Below are positions 44,089-55,902 of a stretch of DNA of 64,000 nucleotides, piece after piece. The position numbers were made by a program, and so were the translations under genes. Position 1 is the first letter of the stretch; every line of letters begins with the position of its first letter. The DNA is from Apostichopus japonicus (Eukaryota; Echinodermata; Holothuroidea; Aspidochirotida; Stichopodidae), in the NCBI RefSeq assembly GCF_037975245.1, contig NC_092567.1:5092214-5156213 (forward strand). The letters are read 5' to 3'. Under the pieces are notes generated by a model, which was given only the letters and a program-made list of their open reading frames with translations, was not told where the DNA came from and did no database searches.

Positions 44089-45890
44089 AAGCTGCTGTTA
44101 AATGATTTTAGCCCATCATTTATGCAGCTTTTGACAAGTGTTAACCTAACTTTTCACTAAAACTTTGATAGACTGTGGTTTGGTCATGTTAATGAAGTGT
44201 TTTTTCCAGAATAATAGACTGAATGTCCTCTTCAAATTTGTAAAAGGTTACAGGAATGTGACAGTCAGTTTCACTGCCAAAAGTGTAACCAACATTTATA
44301 AATGATACTGTAACTAGCAGTCAGAATGGCTAATGGCTACGCAATGTTAATCATTTCTTTGTGGTATAATATTTCATATGCAATTAGCCAAAACAGTGTG
44401 AATTTAACCAAATGATTTTGAATGGATACAGTATAATTGTCTCCAAGTTATCATGAATGGCAGCAAAAGCAGTCACAGTTCTAGTATCATGAATGTCATT
44501 AAAATATTATCAACATATCCTTCTAATGTTTTTCATACTTTCCAAGGTAAGTTCTATGTGTTTTAGCATGAATCAAGCCTTCTGGGTTGTGTAAACGTTT
44601 AGCGTCACCTCCGAAACAAAAGAGACTGAAGGTATATACAATATGTTGTATGTGAGATAATCATTTGCAATATGAGTGCCACAGTAAAAGACTTCAACCC
44701 AATGTTTACAATTGCTTTTTAAATGCCCTTATTTGCTTTACCTGACATTTACCTATTTTTTATAACATAAAACTATTGTATTCTGTGTTCTGTATTCTTT
44801 CACTTGTTTCACTAGTTGTACATGTAGTTGATGTACATTCTCTGCTACTTGGCAGAGATATTTTTTATTTAAATCAGTGTTTGATTAAAGATGTTATGAA
44901 TATAGATTGAGTTTAAGTGTTTAATTTTTTGTTAATTAGCAAAAAAGCCTTTACAACAACTTGTAAACATTTTTGTCACCTCCGAAACACATGTAAAATG
45001 TTAACGTCACCTCCAAAACGCGTAAGTGGGAAAATTCCAACTTTTGCAAAACTGCATGGATTTTTGGGCAACTTGGATTGGATATTAGCCCTCTGTAAGG
45101 AGACATTATTTAGGGTGTTTGACTTGGCCTTATCTTTGTTTTAAATAGTTTAAAGTTAAAATTAAGAAAAACAATCCTTGATTTCCAATAAATTTTCAGT
45201 TAACATGGAAATATCTGCAATAGTAATAAAAACTTTCTGCCAAATCCTTTTCATTTTTAAGTAACATATAATGATAAACATTTTAAAGTTTACTTGAAAC
45301 AGAGTACTGTTTTAACACTGTGTAAATATGGTTGCTTAAAAATATATCTTTTTGCTTAAAGTTTCCTAGAGTCATACAGTCACCGAAAAATTACACACAT
45401 AAACATATATGTTTAAGCTCTGAAAAGTTGAAGTTACAAAAATTTGAACCTTTAACATGTGATGTTAGTAAAAATTTCAATATATATGGTGTTTGAAATT
45501 TTGGCCCTGAGTGTACAAAAGTTACACCACTGATTGTGAAAATGACCATATGCATGTTCCGGACTTCACAAAGAATACCCAGTCCTGGACACTGATTGGT
45601 CAACTTGAACACCATGTTAACGTTACTGTATCCTCGTCATAGAAATTGAACTGAGGAAGAATGCTGACACAGTTTATCGCCGTTTGTTTAAGCAGTGAAG
45701 CCTTGAAAAAAGTGAGGGCGCTTTGAAGTGTTCGGAAAGAAGACAGATAATTTGTAAATCTTTCACATATGCATTGTGCATTCGACTTTGTAATTGAATT
45801 TTATTTTACCCATTTTTTGAAAGAGTAGGTGTACTTTGCACAACAGAGACATGTTATGGCGACCAGAATAGTATGTGTTATACTCCTGAT

Positions 45891-46139
45891 TTAAGAACCA
45901 ACTTTGACACTTTTTTTTATCTCCTCTAATGACTCGAGTAAGTAGAGTTTCTGTGCAACTTTTAATGTCTGAAAAGTATCAATTTCGGTATCTGAGAGAC
46001 ATATGGCAAAACAATTTCTTGCTTGTATTATTTTAGTGATCCACTCAAATAGTGTCATAGTTGTCCTGAAAAATGCCGTGAACAAGCATTCCTCAGTCCT
46101 CCCCACTCCCTTTCCACACACAGTATGCAATTCTGGCAT
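45891..46139 (-). CDS. Unassigned open frame, possible exon
   Basis: The minus-strand frame ends in a protein-like stretch (CLSDTEIDTFQTLKVAQK then LYLLESLEEIKKSVKVGS and stop). A possible acceptor (GGCATTTTTCAG) lies inside. It is downstream of the NACHT exon on the same strand, but its phase does not fit a direct join to that exon. No family recognised. Confidence 0.25.
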   Translation of the reverse strand: MPELHTVCGKGVGRTEECLFTAFFRTTMTLFEWITKIIQARNCFAICLSDTEIDTFQTLKVAQKLYLLESLEEIKKSVKVGS

Positions 46140-47625
46140 GTGGATATACCGTTAGAGATCCACTCTAAATGTTAATGAGGTGTAAACATTTTTGTCATTA
46201 GGCTCTAGTCATATCGCATCCGAAAGGACAGCCGTGGCCGGTCTAGGGCCTAGGCTAATTATATCCAGGGTCCAGTGAATAACAACATCAGCTGAGCAGA
46301 CGATACTAGTAAAGTAATTATATTCTTATGTAATTGCTTCTACTATCGCTTCCTAAGATTTACCTATGAAACTATGAAATACCACATATTTGTCACCCAA
46401 ATGCGGCACAACGATATCACCATTTTGAATGAATTATGTCAACTTTATCACTTTAGTTATGTCAAAGACGTACAGTAGTTTTGGTATTACGCGCCGGCAC
46501 TGTCTTCCCTTACAAGCAAAGCGCCACCAGTTGGGTGGGTGGCTTCAGTATATGTCGCATGACGTCATTCTCCCTACTTCAATTTCTATATGATCCTTGC
46601 CTAGTTAGCGAAATTGTACGAAATATACGGTGATTTACACCGAAGGCCTAATGTCAGATTAATCTAACAAATACAATGTAGAATTACTGTAGTCTATCAT
46701 TGAACATATGAAACACCTTCCAGTGTATTAAAATATCCTAGTTGATTTCCTGACCCTGGTTCATCATCATCCGAAACAAGTAATATACGCCATATATATA
46801 CTGTAGGCCTACGTACAGAGCAGCTAGCTGTAGAAACTAACTATGACTGTGTAATATAAACTACCAAGCCACTACGGGCTACCACTCTGCCTATAGATAA
46901 TCACTCTGTAGTGATTACAATGGTATAATGGACCTTCTGTCAGCTACAACTAACAATCCAGTGTTACCATCCTCCACTTTATAGGAAAACACAAATTTAA
47001 CCTACTGTAATACGTCACAATTGTCAACAACAATGACACCAATAATGTTGAAACCAGACAAGCACTTTGAGGATCAGCAATTAGTAGAATAAAACATTAC
47101 ATTATTATAATTAAGAGCGGAGCAACGATTGAGGAGTATGCAAAAATGAGTGATATCCCTAGATTTGGTCTCTGCAAATGCAACCTGTATACGAAATATA
47201 AGCATTTCTTTTGTACCTGCAGAGGTACACCTCAGTATACCTGAGCCGATACAGCATGACAAGTTGTCTACATGGGGAGGGGGGAGCAAGGAAGGGACTG
47301 ATTGAAATTATTAACATATTTCACTTGTAACGGCAATACACATCTGAATATTGATGTTACACTCAAACGTTTTTCACATTTTGTTTAATCGTGAAATTAT
47401 TAAATTAAACTCACTTATATCACACAATTCACGGTATTTATTTAGCCTTCAAGAACCATATCAATCGATATTTACATAACAAACAAACACTTTACGATAT
47501 CACTGATCAGCTGATATTGTTATCTGTTAATACTTTGATCCTGTACAATGCTATATTCGCGTCTTCTATACTTCTACGCAGCAAAAACGAAACATTGATA
47601 ATGACGGGGGGCTTTGTGTAAAAAC
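46140..47625. other. No recognised gene or repeat
   Basis: Single-copy-looking AT-rich DNA with short frames only. It is probably intergenic, or intron of the NACHT gene if that gene extends this far. Confidence 0.4.
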
Positions 47626-47629
47626 AATG

Positions 47630-47935
47630 ACCTCTCTCCGTGACAGCTGCCTAATTATACCAGCGTGCACCCTTTGTGACGGCTGCCCAATTAATACAAG
47701 GGAACCCTTTTTGTGACATCTACTATTAATACCAGCTTCAGGGGTATACCAGGGAGCTCTATTTGTGACAGCTCATATTATTACTAAGGGGCTCTGTTTG
47801 TGACAGCTCCATAAGGGACTTCTCTCTGTGACAGCTGGCTACTAATACCATGTAGCCCTCTCTGTGCCCGCTCCCTAATAATACAAAGGAGCACTCTCTC
47901 TCTCTCTTTCTGTGACAGCTGTATATTAATATACG
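47630..47935. repeat. Tandem array, about 35-55-bp units built on TTTGTGACAGCT
   Basis: TGTGACAGCT or TGTGACGGCT followed by CTAATTA/ATTAATAC and a G/C-rich end recurs near 47639, 47675, 47713, 47766, 47799, 47828 and 47922, with a (CT)n tract at about 47893. Diverged, non-coding. Confidence 0.8.
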
Positions 47936-48211
47936 CATGATGAAATGTTCCACATGTACCTAAGTATTTGCTCAAATATCAATCATACTAAATACTGCAC
48001 TAGTAATACTGTTGAGAAGATAACAGGCTACATATTTCATTACAAAGAATACACCTTGGTCATTCACCTCTCTCAACATTTCCTGATGTGTATTACCATA
48101 CCATACCATGTATTAACATACCATTCTTTTTCAATTTGAATTAGTAATGTCAGACGACCAGGAATGATGATGATGTATTACTATATCGGTGACATCACTA
48201 ATACGTCATCA

Positions 48212-49317
48212 CAGGGTTCGGTTTCTTCCGGGGATGTGGAAGAAAGTGGAAGAAACCTGTTTCTTCCAGGTTTCTTCCAGTTTCTTCCGGAAGTAACTGG
48301 AAGAAACCGGAAGAAACTGGAAGAAACTGTGAAAATTGGCATATAGGCAGCACAGCCCACATACATGATGAAGAGAAAAATAGCTTACCACCATCTGACT
48401 GAAATGCATGCCATTGAAACCATCAAAATATGATATTTTTGTTTTGATTATAATTTTTTTTTTTCTACACCAAAGGATGTTTGCTTATAAATCACAATAT
48501 TGAAGGACTACTTATCATCTCGCGATACCCCCATCAACCAGAATTGCACAACTGGCCATACTGTATGAATGATTAACCTAGATTGGCCCATGCACTTAGG
48601 ATTTAATATTATGAACACCAAGCAAATAGCCGAATAATATCTATTAGATTTAGGCAACAGTTTAATTTCTGCAACTCCCTAAATTACAACTTGTAGTTAA
48701 CAGGAGGACTTGTCATCCCAACAGCAAAAAGAACAAAAATCCACAATTAAATACAGCTGGCCATGAGCCAGCCCTCATTTTCACACTACAACTTCCAGTC
48801 GAATCTGTAACCCTCATGTCTTGAGTTCAATCTCCACAAAATATGGTCATAGTGGCCAATGTAATCGTAGTAATGAGTGTGCATTGTAGTAGGCCTACAC
48901 TAGTTTCCAGGGAACACTTGTCCCTCCACTCAGAAACTAGTTTTTAACTAAGAACTGGGCTATAATCAAGACCATTCTGGTCTGCAAAATATTGCCTGCC
49001 CATAGTTGTTCCTTTAATTGTCCGATGCTACAGTAGCCTAGTACTATATTGTGTACAGTATATGCTGGAGGCAGGTCATGTGCTCCAAACCTAGATATAG
49101 ACTACCTAGATGACACTAAAGTGCTTCTTGTCCATTTTTTACATAGTTAGAAATCATTGCAGGTTGTTATGAAACTTTATCAACAGTTTCTCCCCAAAAA
49201 ATGAGTTTCTTCCATTTTGTCCGGAAGAAACTGGAAGAAACCTATTTCTTCCGAGTGGAAAAAACCGCGGTTTATTCCACGGTTTTTTCCACCCCCGGAA
49301 GAAACCTGCGAACCCTG
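48212..49317. mobile_element. hAT-like element, 1106 bp, perfect 8-bp target duplication
   Basis: Starts CAGGGTTCGGTTTCTTCC and ends GGAAGAAACCTGCGAACCCTG, inverted repeats. CGTCATCA flanks both sides exactly (48204-48211 and 49318-49325), fixing the boundaries. Both ends are packed with GGAAGAAAC in both orientations (about a dozen copies), forming strong hairpins. There is no transposase; the interior is unremarkable AT-rich DNA. Confidence 0.93.
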
Positions 49318-49325
49318 CGTCATCA

Positions 49326-49999
49326 ACAACATTTTTTAAAGAATGCGTTACCATGCAATGTGTGAAAATATACTTTCTTAATTGGTGTACTTTTTTTGCT
49401 TTTTGTTCAATTATACCGTTTTAGTTTGATAGAAGAACTGCCAAATGACTGTTTCGATCACCCCATTGTAAATTATCGATTATAACGACCATGTATTGGT
49501 ATTAATGATAACTGATGTTACATTATGTTAATGGGGTAACTTAAACGATTAAACAATTTCCTCCAACATATATGGCTTGTTGTTCCAGGTTTAATTCAAT
49601 CATTTGAAGCACTTAACATTTATTTAAAATCTTTGAAGACTAGCTTTTTATTCTTAACGGAAGAATCTGAAATTCCAAACATTAACACTCCATGTGTTTA
49701 TGTTGAAGTATATGTTCAATATTCTCAATACTACATCAGTTTGATTAGAGTTTTAGCGCAATTTGGCACATGCATGAATTATTCTGATTGATTTATATGA
49801 CATCCTTTGCAATTATCCTCAATTCACCACTGTAATTCATTAGCTAGGAAAACCATCCATCTTCTTTAAACCTAAATGTTTATGATTTAAAGTGGCTGAA
49901 ATAATATAGTTTCAATGACAGTCAATGGAACACAAAACCATTATAAAAAGTAAACAGTTCCTAATAGGTAATAAGTGTAAAAGGCTGTTTATTTATTAG
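49326..49999. other. No recognised feature; probable intron of the NACHT gene
   Basis: AT-rich, no open frames of note. It follows the splice donor of the NACHT exon on the minus strand. Confidence 0.4.
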
Positions 50000-50008
50000 C
50001 TAACTTAC

Positions 50009-51504
50009 ATTATTTTTAGATGCAATCTGCAACAACTGTGTCGTCGATCTTTGAAGAAGAGGGCTGTGGCTTTTCTGTATATCAACTCTACGCGAGCAGA
50101 GCTTTTTCACCGAATCCATAATGTCGTTGACTTCACCAGTTTGTTCCAGGATACAGAGGATGGCAAACTTATCCCCGCCTGGTAATTCCTTCAAATGGTT
50201 GATGAGTTTCTTTCCAGCATTAGGATCCAGACCACAGGCGAATCTAAACAGGTACTGAAGATCAAATGGATCTAAGAACTTGAGAATATCGGAGAGATCG
50301 TGTGCGTTCTTTACAAGAGTGACAAGGTGGTGGGCTGCATACCATTCACAGAATAGTTTATGATAAAAACGGACCATCGTTGTAAACAAGACATTGTCTC
50401 CAGTAGAATCATCGCTCACTACAACTTCCTCCACCAAAATGCCAATTAAAATATACTGGTCATATGATTCTCGCCCGACTCTTTGACGAAATTCAGTCTT
50501 AATCCATGACAATTGTTGGTTATTCTTGTTTAATCCTTCGAAAGCTATTTTGTCTAGCTCACTATGTTCCATTCCATGAAGATAGAACTCGTTGCTTTTA
50601 TTGTCTTTAAATTTCTGTTTCAGATGGTCGTAAAAACGTCTAATCATGTATTTGAAGAACTGTGTGACAGACTTGAACTTCATGAAGTCTCTCTTATCAT
50701 GAGCCATGTGGGCAAACATCACGAATATGAGAGGTACCTGGCAAAGATCAGCAAGGATGGAGTTTTCATTGAGCCGTTGTTTTATTTCTTCCACTGCCTC
50801 ATCGTTGTTACCTACTACGGCCTTGCGAATGTACTCATCTCTAGCTTTGTCATCGAACCCTGTTAGTTTGGCCTTCTTAGTTTCTTTTCTAAGATATTCT
50901 GGGAGATATCTTGTCGTTAAGCTGACATCAAAGTCTTCAAACAGTTCCATCTTGATGATCCTGTGTACATCATCATCATCATTGCTGTCCCTGCCAGGAT
51001 ACTCATCATATCCATCCAAAATAATGTGGACGGACGAACAACTGTGAATTATCTTTTCAATCTCATGTTTGCTAACACGGGGTTCGTGGAAGAGAAGAAA
51101 TGACTTAATCGCCCTAAAGAGAGACTTGTCACTTCTAAGTTGTCTTAGCCGAAGAAGAATTAGTATTTCTACATTGTTCATCGGGGAATCCGATACGTCA
51201 TTGCACCAATCGTAGGCCAGCTGAAGGGTTAACGTCGACTTACCATACCCGGGCTCTCCTTGTATAATTCGTCTCTTGGATTTAAATCGAAAGTCAGTAT
51301 AAATACTTTTGTAAGATTCCAAACGCTCCCATGATCCTCCGGTGCCTCGCGTTAGCTCTGGTGCCAGACAAACTTCAACGCCCCCTTCTACAAAGACCTT
51401 GTCCACACAATAAAGTCTATCTTTTATATATGGTAGGGGTTGAATCGCATCATATTGGTCTTTGTATGTCCTTTTGAGACATTCTATCAGAAATATTTTC
51501 TTCT
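50009..51504 (-). CDS. NACHT-domain (NLR-type) receptor, internal exon
   Basis: The exon is bounded on the minus strand by a pyrimidine-rich acceptor (TTTCTGTTTTTTGTTTAG) and a perfect donor (GTAAGT directly after AAT, phase 0); the frame itself runs to a stop three codons into the intron. It encodes about 498 residues. A linker (DQYDAIQPLPYIKDRLY then VDKVFVEGG) is followed by Walker A GEPGYGKST at about residues 82-90, Walker B IILDGYDEY at about 161-168, a sensor-like TTRY region, and the NLR helical part with YHKLFCEWYAAHHLVTL and YLFRFACGL. This is the ATP-binding oligomerisation module of NLR innate-immune receptors, families much expanded in echinoderms and amphioxus. Effector domains (death or CARD) should be in upstream exons, to the right, and LRRs in downstream ones; I found neither nearby. 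The Met-led extension to 51592 is intron. Confidence 0.9.
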
Positions 51505-52845
51505 CTAAACAAAAAACAGAAACAAAATGTGTAAATGTTCCACGTATGACTAAATTTGACGAACAATAAATTAGTGACACACATGGGAACACGTAAATCT
51601 TAATTGTTTATTCGTTACTGATAATACAGTTTTGTTACTGTTCTATTTGTTATTAAGAAGACAGAGCGGGGGGAGGGGGGCTACATGTTTTACCGAAAGG
51701 AAGTAAAGATGCACAAATGACAAAGTCAAAGATTAAGGCATCTACCTTGAAGATCAGGAGTCAGCTCCATTGTCACGTCATTTACTTCAGACAGTCTACA
51801 AAGCGTGAAGGGGTCGTGTCAGAACAGCTCCTGCCCATCGTTTCCGTGAATCTGTTTTTCTTTCTTAAAAATATGAGAAAAATAGGGAATCTAAATAAAT
51901 ACTGTACATTATTCTGTTTACTTTCAAAATGTATACTACATTGTGTTGTTGTTGCATATGGATGGTTCAATGTTTTATTAATAACCAGACAGCAAACCTT
52001 CAGTGTGGTTTCAATGATGCTACATCAATAATCTTATATGAATGTGACACACTAGGCTGTAGGGTATGACCATGATGAACAGCATACCTCAATATAAGCA
52101 AAAAGCATTGAGATCATATAACAACACAATATTCACATTGGCACCTGAAGACCGAGATGAAAACTTTTCTTGTATTCAACATAGAGATTGATCGCTACCA
52201 AAGACAACTGGCTTCTTCCACTCTATGTGGTACACCTACTGCACAAGCCGTACATTAAACATGCATCAGTCATATGTTAAGCCCCCTCCCAGGTCCCCAA
52301 GATTTTGCGTCTGATTTGCCTCTAAAACATCAAACCAGGCAATAGTTAATTTTCGTATACAGCGCCTGGTCATTTCCCCAACATTACTACATCCAAACCT
52401 AAAGTTTTTATTTGGCACTGAATCTTGACAATTGCAAAAATACGCCGGAAAAGTTAACAATGGTACAGTAGCAAAGGTACAGTAACATATAGATTATTCA
52501 AATTGATATCATTCCAACACATTAAGCACATGTACAAACAGTACAACGTTTCATTACACACCTTTGTGCACAGGCATGTATGCAGCAACGTACAGTAAGT
52601 TACCGACACACTTAAGTCAATGGAGATTTGGTCAAAACTTCTTGATTCATATCTACGGATGCCCTTTAATAGCTAATTTCCAATTGCCAACAGCCTCTCC
52701 TATTAATGGGGCGTAACACACATGTAATATCATAGGCTGCACTGTGGGATATACTGTACAATAGATTATAAAACAAGGTTTCTACAAGTTGACCACTCGT
52801 GACATTTGAACTCCGTAAAAAACAAAAGGATTGTTGAACTAACTA
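51505..52845. other. No recognised gene; probable intron or 5' flank of the NACHT gene
   Basis: Short frames on both strands without motifs; a G run at about 51667. No effector-domain exon (death, CARD, DED) was recognised. Confidence 0.4.
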
Positions 52846-52849
52846 CATA

Positions 52850-53185
52850 CTTTATAAGAGGTTGGTCCAAGCTTCCCTTCTTGAAATATCGAGTTTACGA
52901 TGTTCACAATTTGACCCATGGTGACCCCAACCTTTGACCTCCACAAAAATCCATAGATATCTTGAACTCAATGTGACACAACTACATACTAAATATGAGA
53001 TTGGTCCAAGCTTCCCTTCTGGAGATATCGTCATTACAAGGTTTCACAGCTTGACCCCTAATGACATTTGACCTCTAAAGGTAGTAGGCTTTTTCTACTC
53101 AAGTTGGTACTTTTACACACCGAATATGATATTGGTCCAAACTTCTATTCTAGAGATATCCTGTTTCCAAGTAAGGTTTCACACA
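52850..53185 (-). repeat. Tandem array related to 11340-11845, reverse orientation
   Basis: TTGGTCCAAGCTTCCCTTCT followed by (T)GA.ATATCG, (AC)AAGGTTTCACA.CTTGACCC, and TTTGACCTC recurs about every 130 bp (near 52863, 53005 and 53135). It is the reverse complement of the array unit at 11340-11845, including the AGGTCAAA half of the DR1-like motif. Confidence 0.75.
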
Positions 53186-53339
53186 CACTCATCTGCCGGC
53201 ATGACTACAAAGGTTACGATTATCATCGAAACCAAACATGTGCTGGGAAAGAATATTTTATTCCTAGAAGGTGCAAGGATTTTACAGTACATGAAAATTA
53301 GATATCAAGACAATTTCAGCCCAATACCCCTATGATGTC

Positions 53340-54540
53340 AAACTCTTTGCTAGGTGTTACAAGCATGGAAAATATACACAGGCTTTTTATACTTGTAAGC
53401 GCAGATAATTTAATATATAAAGCAGTAATATCTATCCACCGGAATATCTCTTACAAGAGAGTTAAGGAAGTCAAAAATGGTTAATCTTATGTTAAACTGC
53501 CATTTTGTGGAACCTAAAGAGAAAAGTAAATGGTCTGAAACTGACTTACGAGTTGCCCTTCATGTCTTCATCTAGTCCTTGATTGTGTAGTTATGAGTTC
53601 ATCTGCAGGTTTGTCCAGCTGTCAATTTGTTAAGAAAATTCCCGTAAATAGCCTTGTGTAAAAAAAAAAAAACTTCAACAATATAGACAGTTTCTTTCAT
53701 TGTGTGCCGTTTAAAGAAGGTGCAATTCCATGTTCAGTACACTTGCCTAAAATCATCATAACGGTGATCATAGAAAAAACGAATTTAGTACAGAAACATT
53801 CCCAATACCAAATGTACGCATACTGTACAACGTATGTTTTCCTTAAAGGAATTTTTTGGCAGCCTATGTAAAAAACTCCATACAGTATTTTTTTTTTTTT
53901 CATAGTGACAGTCCAACTGTAGTTCGGGGATTTTCTATCTTATGATACAGGAGAAGGGAAATGTTATTGTCATGCCTACTTCGTCTAATATATTTTGAAC
54001 AGTGGAGACCGATGGGCGACTGTAATGTCATCGCGACACATCGTTTCAGGAGCTGCAGAGACACTATCATTGGAAAGCTACATTGCAGCGAGGAAAGGTA
54101 ACATGTCTGAGAGTAAAATAGCAATTGAGATGAAAAATTCCCAGTGAAGTTAAAAGTTAGCAATTGTTTGAAGATGTAAAACATTCTAGAATTCCCTAAC
54201 TAGGTTTTCTTCATAATTATGTTGTTCTGAAATAACAAAGTTTTGAATCACAGCCATACGCAAAGTCTGTACACATTCCAGTGTACTGTATCAAGGCCAA
54301 GCTTAGAGTGAGATCTTTTGTGTGCACATCTATACGCACAGTCTGTTCACATTCCTGTGTATTGTCTCATGGCCAAGCTAAGAGTGAGATCTGATCGATT
54401 CTGACTAATGTGCCGCACTGACGTCACTTCTCGACATAAGTCAGTGTTAGACTTAAATTTTCTGGCAGGACGGGCCAACATTTCAACCACTCTATCACAG
54501 AAACTAACATTCAGCACAGGACAAGGCTTAGGGCGATTGA
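53340..54540. other. No recognised gene
   Basis: AT-rich with short frames only. ACGCACAGTCTGT.CACATTCC occurs twice near 54259 and 54334, a small local duplication. Confidence 0.4.
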
Positions 54541-54550
54541 AAGACAAACA

Positions 54551-55166
54551 GGAGCCCAAGGGCACTACGGAGTATTTATTGCTCCTTGCTTGTGAGGAAT
54601 ATTTACAAGGAAGCAGCACTGTTCTAACATTGGTATGTGGTCCGATGTACTGTACACACACAATATTGCCAAAATATATCACAAATCAACTGTTGGTCCT
54701 GTTGAGGACCAGGTGACTGATAGGAGCAAGAGTTGGTTTTTTTTTACAGAACTCACAGAATCATCCTACTGTAACTGTTCTTATTAAGAATTTTAACGAA
54801 ACCAAATGAAACCTTGATCTCTAATAACTTTGCACACGAAGGTTGCAGAGGAGTCAACTTATGTACAATTTAGATCAGGATATGGCCAAAAAATTCAAAT
54901 AGTCAACTTAAAAGAAACTAATACAGGTCAATGGAGGTCAAAGGTCGCCCAAATGCAGGTCGACTATTGGATTACAATAGCATAACTGCCAACATCGATG
55001 GACATTTGGTTCTTCCTCTCACTATGGGCTATCCACCCACCAAGTTTGGTCATGATACATCATTTCCTTATTGAGATATCATGTACACAAGTCAAGCGTC
55101 ACATACACACACACACACGCCGAGTTGAATGCATAGGTTCCTTGCTTTGCAAATGGCAAGGAACCT
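54551..55166 (+). repeat. Interspersed repeat with terminal hairpin, short copy
   Basis: The same start (GAGCCCAAGGGCACT) and the same end (AC repeat, TGCATAGGTTCC, hairpin) as 9284-10702. The hairpin at 55136-55165 has a perfect 10-bp stem GGTTCCTTGC/GCAAGGAACC. The interior is shorter, and AGGTCAAAGGTCG is near 54936. Confidence 0.75.
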
Positions 55167-55682
55167 AAACTGATATGACCGGAAGGACTGGATCCCATTT
55201 ATCACTAACATGTTCCTTTAATGGATGTCATTTAAAAACAGGCATGGGCTTTCAGTACAGATCTATCTGGTAATGAATATAAGCATGAAATCCCCCGTCA
55301 GCATCAGGGGAGAAAACTAACATTTGGAAAGAATAGATGACATAGTAAGTGAAATAAATGTTGAGAAATAGGAGAAATGTCACGTTAAGGGTTGAAAGAT
55401 AACGCGTTCGGTTAAGGAAACTAACATACCTTTTTTCAAGGGAGGCTCTGACTGCATATTTTGTTTGTATAGTAAGCTGAAGAAACTTGTGTCAGTAATG
55501 TATGAAGGAATCTAGGAAATGTGACTTGGTACCTTATTTGTGTAACTGTCCTTTGATCGGAAAAATATAAAGTGCTTGTGAAAAGGCTGGATTGTGTGCA
55601 TAGGACATGAGAACATGGGTTAATTTACATGCGTGATATTCAATGTGGTAATGAGAAGATCAATTGAGTTTCTGTTTTAAAG

Positions 55683-55736
55683 GTGTATGGTAATCATTGT
55701 GGGATGGAGCCATCCGCACCAACAAAGATTTTGAAG
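55683..55736 (+). CDS. Candidate exon A, unknown gene
   Basis: The acceptor TTTCTGTTTTAAAG and donor GTATGTC bound 54 nt open in only one frame, phase 0 at both ends (VYGNHCGMEPSAPTKILK). The phase fits candidate exon B. No family recognised; both exons are short. Confidence 0.3.
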
Positions 55737-55853
55737 GTATGTCTCATCAATCATGTTATTTTAAATTAATATATCACTTCTATTACTGGTCATGATGGTA
55801 GTTTCTGATTGTCTTTTATGTATATGAATTAATATTTACACATTGGATTTCAG

Positions 55854-55902
55854 GATAACACTGCTACAGTACCTGTTCTCAAACCAAATCACAGGAAAGA
55901 AG
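55854..55902 (+). CDS. Candidate exon B, unknown gene
   Basis: The acceptor ATTGGATTTCAG and a donor at GTACCA bound 49 nt. In the frame left by exon A it encodes DNTATVPVLKPNHRKE and ends in phase 1. Beyond it, two overlapping plus-strand frames (55913-56332 the longer) are open, so the true exon end is uncertain. Confidence 0.3.

Larger units (their letters stand above)
35732..45551. mobile_element. Large DNA-transposon-like element with subterminal GTTTCGGAGGTGACA repeats, interrupted by a gypsy element
   Basis: Ends of 33 bp (35732-35764 and 45519-45551) are perfect inverted repeats: ATATGGTCATTTTCACAATC then AGTGGTGTAACTT. The motif GTTTCGGAGGTGACA, in either orientation, occurs near 36106, 36316, 36508, 36674 on the left and 42180, 44604, 44974, 45006 (one change) on the right, again clustered towards the ends. 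The gypsy element (36734-41852) and the miniature element (43055-44088) are insertions; without them the element is about 3.7 kb. No transposase frame is seen. Target duplication is unclear. The 141-codon frame at 42703-43128 is not protein-like. Confidence 0.7.

Noticed and set aside
48780-48850. tRNA-derived SINE suggested by GAGTTCAATCTCC (B-box-like)
   Set aside because: No A box at the right distance and no cloverleaf could be drawn.
51505-51592. N-terminal Met and hydrophobic leader of the long NACHT frame as a signal peptide
   Set aside because: A pyrimidine-rich tract and AG at the exon edge show that these codons are intron; NLR proteins are cytosolic.
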